Source: Salinivirgaceae bacterium (GTDB lineage Bacteria > Bacteroidota > Bacteroidia > Bacteroidales > SZUA-534). Taken from it: a DNA stretch of 64,000 nucleotides. The notes under the pieces were generated by a model that saw only the letters and a program-made list of their open reading frames with translations, had not been told where the DNA came from and ran no database searches. A program made the position numbers and the translations under genes. The stretch is taken from contig JAFXQB010000001.1 in NCBI GenBank assembly GCA_017527435.1, positions 68,696 to 132,695 on the forward strand. Reading direction: 5' to 3'. Positions 60,110 to 64,000 of this stretch are shown piece by piece; the stretch's first letter is position 1; the number at the start of each line of letters is the position of its first letter.

Positions 60110-60730
60110 ATGGACTGCATTCTGAAGTACTTTCCGAATCTGACCGGCAACCAAATCGACTGCTTTGCACACTTGCAGCCACTCTACGCCGAATGGAACG
60201 CCAAAATCAATGTTATATCACGGAAAGATATTGACAATCTGTATATCAATCATGTGCTACACTCACTTGCCATTGCCAAAGTTGTGAGCTTCACCAATGG
60301 CACACGTGTGCTCGACGTTGGCACCGGCGGCGGTTTCCCTGGCATTCCGCTGGCCATCATGTTCCCTAACTGCCAATTCAAACTGGTCGACAGCATTGGC
60401 AAAAAAATAACCGTTGTGAATGCCGTGGCCGACGCGCTTGGGCTGAAAAACGTTGAAGGCGTGCACACCCGCGTCGAGCAGATGACCGACAAATTCGATT
60501 TCGTGGTAAGCCGCGCCGTCACACGTCTCGACACCTTCTACAATATGACACGGAAATGCGTGGCGCCCGGCGGCGCAAACTCAATCGCAAACGGAATCAT
60601 CTATCTAAAAGGCGGCGATTTTGACGATGAATTGAAACGAATAAACAGAAAAACAACCATCTACAACATCACCGACTACTTCAGCGAGCCATTCTTCGAA
60701 ACTAAAAAAGTAATACATTTGGAATTGTGA
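60110..60730 (+). CDS. rsmG: 16S rRNA (guanine-N7) methyltransferase RsmG
   Basis: This 206-residue enzyme methylates G527 of 16S rRNA with SAM. The N-terminal N-V-I-S-R-K-D motif and the SAM loop V-L-D-V-G-T-G-G-G-F-P-G-I-P-L-A are diagnostic, followed by V-V-S-R-A-V. It starts 4 nt after the sigma factor stop, so it is co-transcribed. Confidence 0.96.
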   Translation: MDCILKYFPNLTGNQIDCFAHLQPLYAEWNAKINVISRKDIDNLYINHVLHSLAIAKVVSFTNGTRVLDVGTGGGFPGIPLAIMFPNCQFKLVDSIGKKITVVNAVADALGLKNVEGVHTRVEQMTDKFDFVVSRAVTRLDTFYNMTRKCVAPGGANSIANGIIYLKGGDFDDELKRINRKTTIYNITDYFSEPFFETKKVIHLEL

Positions 60731-60784
60731 TGTTGAATAATTGAACAGATGCATTATAATTGCAGTATTAAAAAAAGCACAGAT

Positions 60785-61030
60785 ATGGAAACGAAAGACA
60801 TAAAAGAAAAAGTTGAACATCTGGAACATCTGCTTTTCAGAGCCACTCTCGAAGAATACCCCAAACTGGCGCGCGAGTACTCTTATTGGGCCGAGAAACT
60901 GGCCGAGCGCGAAAAAGTGTCAACCAAAAGACGCACCGAAGACGGCGACGAAGACGATGATGATGAAGAGAATGACGATGAAGCAAACGACGAAATCGCT
61001 GACGGCGATGATGATGAAGACGGCGAATAA
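60785..61030 (+). CDS. Small acidic-tailed protein
   Basis: This 81-residue protein has a helical N-terminus (K-E-K-V-E-H-L-E-H-L-L-F-R-A-T-L-E-E-Y-P) and a final 30 residues that are almost all Asp and Glu. The ATG at 60785 is preferred to one at 60749, whose extra residues look untranslated. No family is known to me. Confidence 0.65.
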   Translation: METKDIKEKVEHLEHLLFRATLEEYPKLAREYSYWAEKLAEREKVSTKRRTEDGDEDDDDEENDDEANDEIADGDDDEDGE

Positions 61031-61052
61031 TTTGCTACGACCAATAAACTTC

Positions 61053-61087
61053 AAAGGCTCAGACACTTATCTGGGCCTTTGTTTTTA
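61053..61087 (+). terminator. Terminator
   Basis: AAAGGCTCAGA and TCTGGGCCTTT form a stem with a 6-nt loop followed by GTTTTTATT, 23 nt after the acidic-protein stop. Confidence 0.8.
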
Positions 61088-61198
61088 TTATTGACAGATA
61101 TGAGCAAAAATGAGAAAAGCAAGAATTGTCTTTTTCAATCAAAATATCTACCTTCACATTGTGTTTGTAACACTATTGTATAACTTAAATTTATCAAA

Positions 61199-61480
61199 AT
61201 GTCACCTACCGAAATCATCACTCTCATTGTAGTCGGCGCATTGGCTGGCTGGTTGGGCAGTTTGCTTTTCAAAGGCAAAGGCATGGGCCTAGTGGTTAAC
61301 TTCATTGTCGGCATTGTCGGCTGCTTCTTCGGCGGCTGGCTGTTCGATGTTTGCGACCTTAGCCTAAGGCTGTTCAAAGGCGACTGGAAATGGCTGAACA
61401 ACGTCATCATTGGCGCTATCGGTGCATTTATCATTCTGCTTGTCATCAATCTGGTTTTCAAAAAAGGGAAAAAGAAATAA
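61199..61480 (+). CDS. GlsB/YeaQ/YmgE family membrane protein
   Basis: This 93-residue protein has three membrane segments with glycine-zipper packing (L-V-V-G-A-L-A-G-W-L-G-S-L-L-F-K-G-K-G-M-G, then V-G-I-V-G-C-F-F-G-G-W-L-F and I-G-A-I-G-A-F). It belongs to the transglycosylase-associated small membrane proteins linked with stress; the role is not settled. Confidence 0.9.
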   Translation: MSPTEIITLIVVGALAGWLGSLLFKGKGMGLVVNFIVGIVGCFFGGWLFDVCDLSLRLFKGDWKWLNNVIIGAIGAFIILLVINLVFKKGKKK

Positions 61481-61494
61481 CAGGCAACCGATTC

Positions 61495-61528
61495 AAAAAA
61501 AGGCCGGACAACTTGTTTGGCCTTTTTT
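61495..61528 (+). terminator. Terminator of the GlsB-like gene
   Basis: AAAAAAAGGCC and GGCCTTTTTT pair across a 13-nt loop, ending in a T-run, 15 nt after the stop. Confidence 0.85.
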
Positions 61529-61593
61529 AATTGATAATTGACAGTGGACAATTGACAATGTATCAAACTAATACCTAACACCCAACACCTAAT

Positions 61594-62271
61594 ATGACAA
61601 TTACCGACCAACTCTTTGCCCTTCAGGACACTGCATACGGCGATTTTCAGGCAAAACTGATGCCGACCATCGACCGCGGCACCATCATTGGCGTGCGCAC
61701 GCCGGCACTACGGAAACTGGCTCAGCAGATTGCCAAAACCGATGCCGCACAAGAGTTTATCGGCCAACTGCCCCACCACTACTACGAAGAGAACAACCTG
61801 CACGCGTTCATCGTGGCTCGAATGACGGATTTCGACGAAACCATACGGCAAACTAATCTGTTTCTTCCACACATCGACAACTGGGCAATCTGCGACTCAT
61901 TCTCGCCCAAAGTCTTTGGCAAACATTCCGACGAACTTCTGGCAGCCGTAAAAGTCTGGATTACAAGCAGTCACACCTACACCGTGCGTTTTGCCATTAA
62001 AATGCTGATGACTTTTTTCCTTGACGAGCGCTTCAGCGATGAATATCCACGTATGGTGGCCGCTGTCAAGTCTGATGAATACTACATTAAAATGATGATT
62101 GCTTGGTACTTTGCCACTGCGCTGACCAAGCAGTACGACTCGGTGCTCTGCTACCTTACCGACCACCGACTCGACACCTGGTGCCACAACAAAACCATAC
62201 AGAAAGCCATTGAAAGTTACTGTGTTAGCGATGAAAGGAAAGATTTCTTAAAGTCGCTTCGAGTGAAATAG
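61594..62271 (+). CDS. DNA alkylation repair protein (AlkD-like)
   Basis: This 225-residue HEAT-like-repeat protein has R-G-T-I-I-G-V-R-T-P-A-L-R-K-L-A, the D-N-W-A-I-C-D-S-F-S motif (Trp and Asp line the lesion site in AlkD) and V-R-F-A-I-K-M-L-M. AlkD glycosylases remove positively charged alkylated bases without flipping. The family also includes members with no shown glycosylase activity. Confidence 0.9.
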   Translation: MTITDQLFALQDTAYGDFQAKLMPTIDRGTIIGVRTPALRKLAQQIAKTDAAQEFIGQLPHHYYEENNLHAFIVARMTDFDETIRQTNLFLPHIDNWAICDSFSPKVFGKHSDELLAAVKVWITSSHTYTVRFAIKMLMTFFLDERFSDEYPRMVAAVKSDEYYIKMMIAWYFATALTKQYDSVLCYLTDHRLDTWCHNKTIQKAIESYCVSDERKDFLKSLRVK

Positions 62272-62275
62272 ACCG

Positions 62276-63313
62276 CTAATCCTTATAGTCTATAGCCGCC
62301 GACCTACGCTGCCACCGCTCTTTGGCGAATTTCTGCATATCAATTTGAGTATCAGACTCATCGGTAATTTCCATACCAAGCAGCGTCTCAACCACATCTT
62401 CCATTGTGGCAATGCCTTCCATACCGCCATACTCGTCAATCACAAGGGCAATCTGCTGCTTGCGGGTAATCAGAATGTTGTAGAAATTGTAAATCGACGT
62501 GTTCTCGTAGCAGTTGATAATCGGTCGGCGCAAGTTCTTGAGTTTCACGTTCTTTTTTCCATCGGCAAGATATAGCAGAATGTCCGATTTGAGCACAAAG
62601 CCTGTGATGTCGTCGATTGAATCTTTGTAGACTGGGATTCGCGAGTAGCGCAGATTCTCTTTGTTGCTGAAAAAACGCTCGAGAGTGGTATTCTCGCTGG
62701 CAGCCACAACCACCGTTCGCGGCGTCATTACGCTCTTCACTTTCAGCGATTTAAGTTTCACAAGGTTGTTGATAATCTTGCCTTCACTCGACTCGAAAAC
62801 GCCTTCGCGCTCACCAATGTTGGCCAAAGCCGCTATCTCTTCGCGGCTCACCGTCTGTCCGCGGCGGCGCGCGAAAAGTTTAGTCAGCGATTCCGACACA
62901 AGCACTATTGGATAGATGATATATATCAATCCCTGAACAATATACGCTATCGGAACGCACAATTCGCGCCAATAGTTTGAGCCGATTGACTTTGGAATTA
63001 TCTCTGAAAAGACCAAAATCAGCACCGTGAGCACCCCCGAAGCAATGCCGAAAAACTCGCTTCCGAACACCGCAACCGCCTGAGCGCCAACGCCTGCAGC
63101 GCCAATGGTGTTGGCAATGGTGTTGAGCGACAGGATGGCCGCCAACGGACGGTCGATGTTGCGTTTGAGCCGCACCAAAACGCGTCCGCCCATGCCCTTG
63201 TGCGCCACCGATTCGGCATAAGAAATTGACGTTGAAAGCATTACCGATTCTGATACCGAACATAAGAACGATACCAAAAGTGCGGTTGAAAGATAAACTA
63301 TAAGCAGAAACAT
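62276..63313 (-). CDS. CNNM/CorC-type protein (DUF21 plus CBS pair)
   Basis: This 345-residue protein has a DUF21 membrane domain of about four helices (S-E-S-V-M-L-S, then N-T-I-A-N-T-I-G-A-A-G-V-G and S-E-I-I-P-K-S-I-G) and two CBS domains (S-V-M-T-P-R-T-V-V-V, then Y-S-R-I-P-V-Y and A-L-V-I-D-E-Y-G-G-M-E-G-I-A-T-M-E-D). The usual CorC_HlyC C-terminal domain is absent. It is probably a magnesium or cobalt transporter. It is convergent with the AlkD gene. Confidence 0.9.
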   Translation of the reverse strand: MFLLIVYLSTALLVSFLCSVSESVMLSTSISYAESVAHKGMGGRVLVRLKRNIDRPLAAILSLNTIANTIGAAGVGAQAVAVFGSEFFGIASGVLTVLILVFSEIIPKSIGSNYWRELCVPIAYIVQGLIYIIYPIVLVSESLTKLFARRRGQTVSREEIAALANIGEREGVFESSEGKIINNLVKLKSLKVKSVMTPRTVVVAASENTTLERFFSNKENLRYSRIPVYKDSIDDITGFVLKSDILLYLADGKKNVKLKNLRRPIINCYENTSIYNFYNILITRKQQIALVIDEYGGMEGIATMEDVVETLLGMEITDESDTQIDMQKFAKERWQRRSAAIDYKD

Positions 63314-63337
63314 CTGAATATCAACAAGAAGACTTTT

Positions 63338-63733
63338 CTATGCCTGAACCGTCAGTTTTTTAAATTCGAACGGCACTTTCACAATCTGCTGATAATCATT
63401 GCCCAAATCGAGCATATCTTCATCGGAAAAGTACCAAACGATTGTCACATCGGCACCCGTTTCAAACAGATTTTCAAACTGTTGCATAATCTGAAGCAGA
63501 TACTTCGATGTGCTGGTGTTGAAATACTCAAGTTCCATGTGAAATTCGGTTTTCTCGGCAGGATGCTTGATATATTGCTCAATCCACTTTGTAATCGGCT
63601 CGTAGAAACGAATCGAATTTTCAAGAATCGACCGCCCCAAAAGCCTGAACTGGCCTGTTGTGGCATTGAAAATCACTGTGGGGCGGCTGGTGTTGCCGTC
63701 TATCTGGAAAACGCTGGCTGTTATAGTGTCCAT
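63338..63733 (-). CDS. SiaC-family (DUF1987) regulatory phosphoprotein
   Basis: This 131-residue protein shows the DUF1987 pattern: G-Q-F-R-L-L-G-R-S-I-L-E-N-S with Y-E-P-I-T-K-W, and L-E-Y-F-N-T-S-T-S-K-Y-L-L. SiaC works in a SiaABCD phosphatase-kinase switch. The putative phosphosite lies in the N-T-S-T-S-K segment. SiaB/SiaD partners are not nearby. The ATG at 63733 is used instead of a TTG at 63742. Confidence 0.85.
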   Translation of the reverse strand: MDTITASVFQIDGNTSRPTVIFNATTGQFRLLGRSILENSIRFYEPITKWIEQYIKHPAEKTEFHMELEYFNTSTSKYLLQIMQQFENLFETGADVTIVWYFSDEDMLDLGNDYQQIVKVPFEFKKLTVQA

Positions 63734-63894
63734 CCGATTCAATTTTATTCGACAAAAGTATTTAAATATTGCAACAATACAAACGTTTGCATAAAATGAT
63801 TACGTGAAAAAAGCCGATTTGTTTCAAACATTTCATCTGTTCGCAAACATTTTAAAAAAAACACCGCCGACATACATTTATCGCACAAGATGTC

Positions 63895-63902
63895 TATATT
63901 TG
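63895..63902 (+). promoter_or_regulatory. -7 box of the truncated lipoprotein gene
   Basis: TATATTTG matches TAnnTTTG, 30 nt before the ATG at 63933. Confidence 0.55.
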
Positions 63903-63932
63903 GCTACGATTTTTCGTGATAAACACAAAACA

Positions 63933-64000
63933 ATGAAACACAATTTTTTATTTGTTGCAATGGCCGCTTTCGCATTTGCAGCGTGCGGTAGCAACGAGCA
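63933..64000 (+). CDS. Lipoprotein N-terminus, cut by the window end
   Basis: Only 22 residues are visible: M-K-H-N-F-L-F-V-A-M-A-A-F-A-F-A-A-C-G-S-N-E. This is a lipoprotein signal peptide with the lipobox F-A-A-C followed by G-S-N. The mature protein lies outside the window. Confidence 0.75.
   Translation, partial: MKHNFLFVAMAAFAFAACGSNE

Overview
The window looks like a chromosome segment of a Bacteroidota (Bacteroidales-type) bacterium. The reasons are a SusC/SusD pair, several TonB-dependent receptors, FISUMP and BspA-like surface proteins, a type IX secretion tail, LytTR/LytS signalling, and promoters with the Bacteroidota -7 box TAnnTTTG and little Shine-Dalgarno signal. No rRNA, tRNA, CRISPR array or complete insertion sequence was seen.

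Region 1 (1-13.1 kb, all minus strand) is a sulfur-handling island and the highlight of the window. One unit reads cysK, a ThiS/MoaD-like sulfur carrier, a MoeB/ThiF-type E1, a DsrE2-like protein, TusA and a JAMM protease, and ends at a hairpin terminator. A second unit follows: a family 2 encapsulin shell with an inserted cyclic-nucleotide-binding-like domain, a cysteine desulfurase with a disordered N-terminal cargo-type extension, an ATP-grasp enzyme and an esterase. Upstream lie a TonB receptor, a DAACS symporter and a papain-like secreted protein. A palindrome AACCTAT-N7-ATAGGTT, or a variant, stands before cysK, the encapsulin and the TonB receptor. The likely scheme is that the encapsulated desulfurase takes sulfur from cysteine, TusA/DsrE2 relay persulfide, the JAMM protease exposes the carrier's Gly-Gly end, the E1 forms a thiocarboxylate, and CysK turns it back into cysteine.

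Region 2 (13.3-34.3 kb) is accessory. It holds a type III R-M system (mod/res), a type II R-M system (C5 methyltransferase plus PD-(D/E)XK nuclease), an intact and an internally deleted DUF1016 gene, a RhuM-family gene, a DUF4143 ATPase set among REP-like hairpins, and a chimeric gene built from a recent 150-bp duplication. Between them sits a PBP-SusC-SusD-lipoprotein uptake cluster. Upstream of both methyltransferases is the same roughly 160-bp element, with diverged but compensating stems and identical spacing: a candidate structured RNA or recombination site.

Region 3 (34.4-64 kb) is mostly core. It carries PatB/MalY and a Cys/Met-metabolism PLP enzyme (again sulfur amino acids), PurB, an MsbA-like ABC exporter, a LytTR regulator separated from its kinase pair by a PIN toxin-antitoxin module (one of the two kinases has lost its phosphoacceptor His), a TonB receptor, a BspA-like LRR protein, patatin, glutaminyl cyclase, envelope lipoproteins, a glycosyltransferase, an ECF sigma factor, RsmG, AlkD, a CNNM/CorC-like transporter and a SiaC-like protein.
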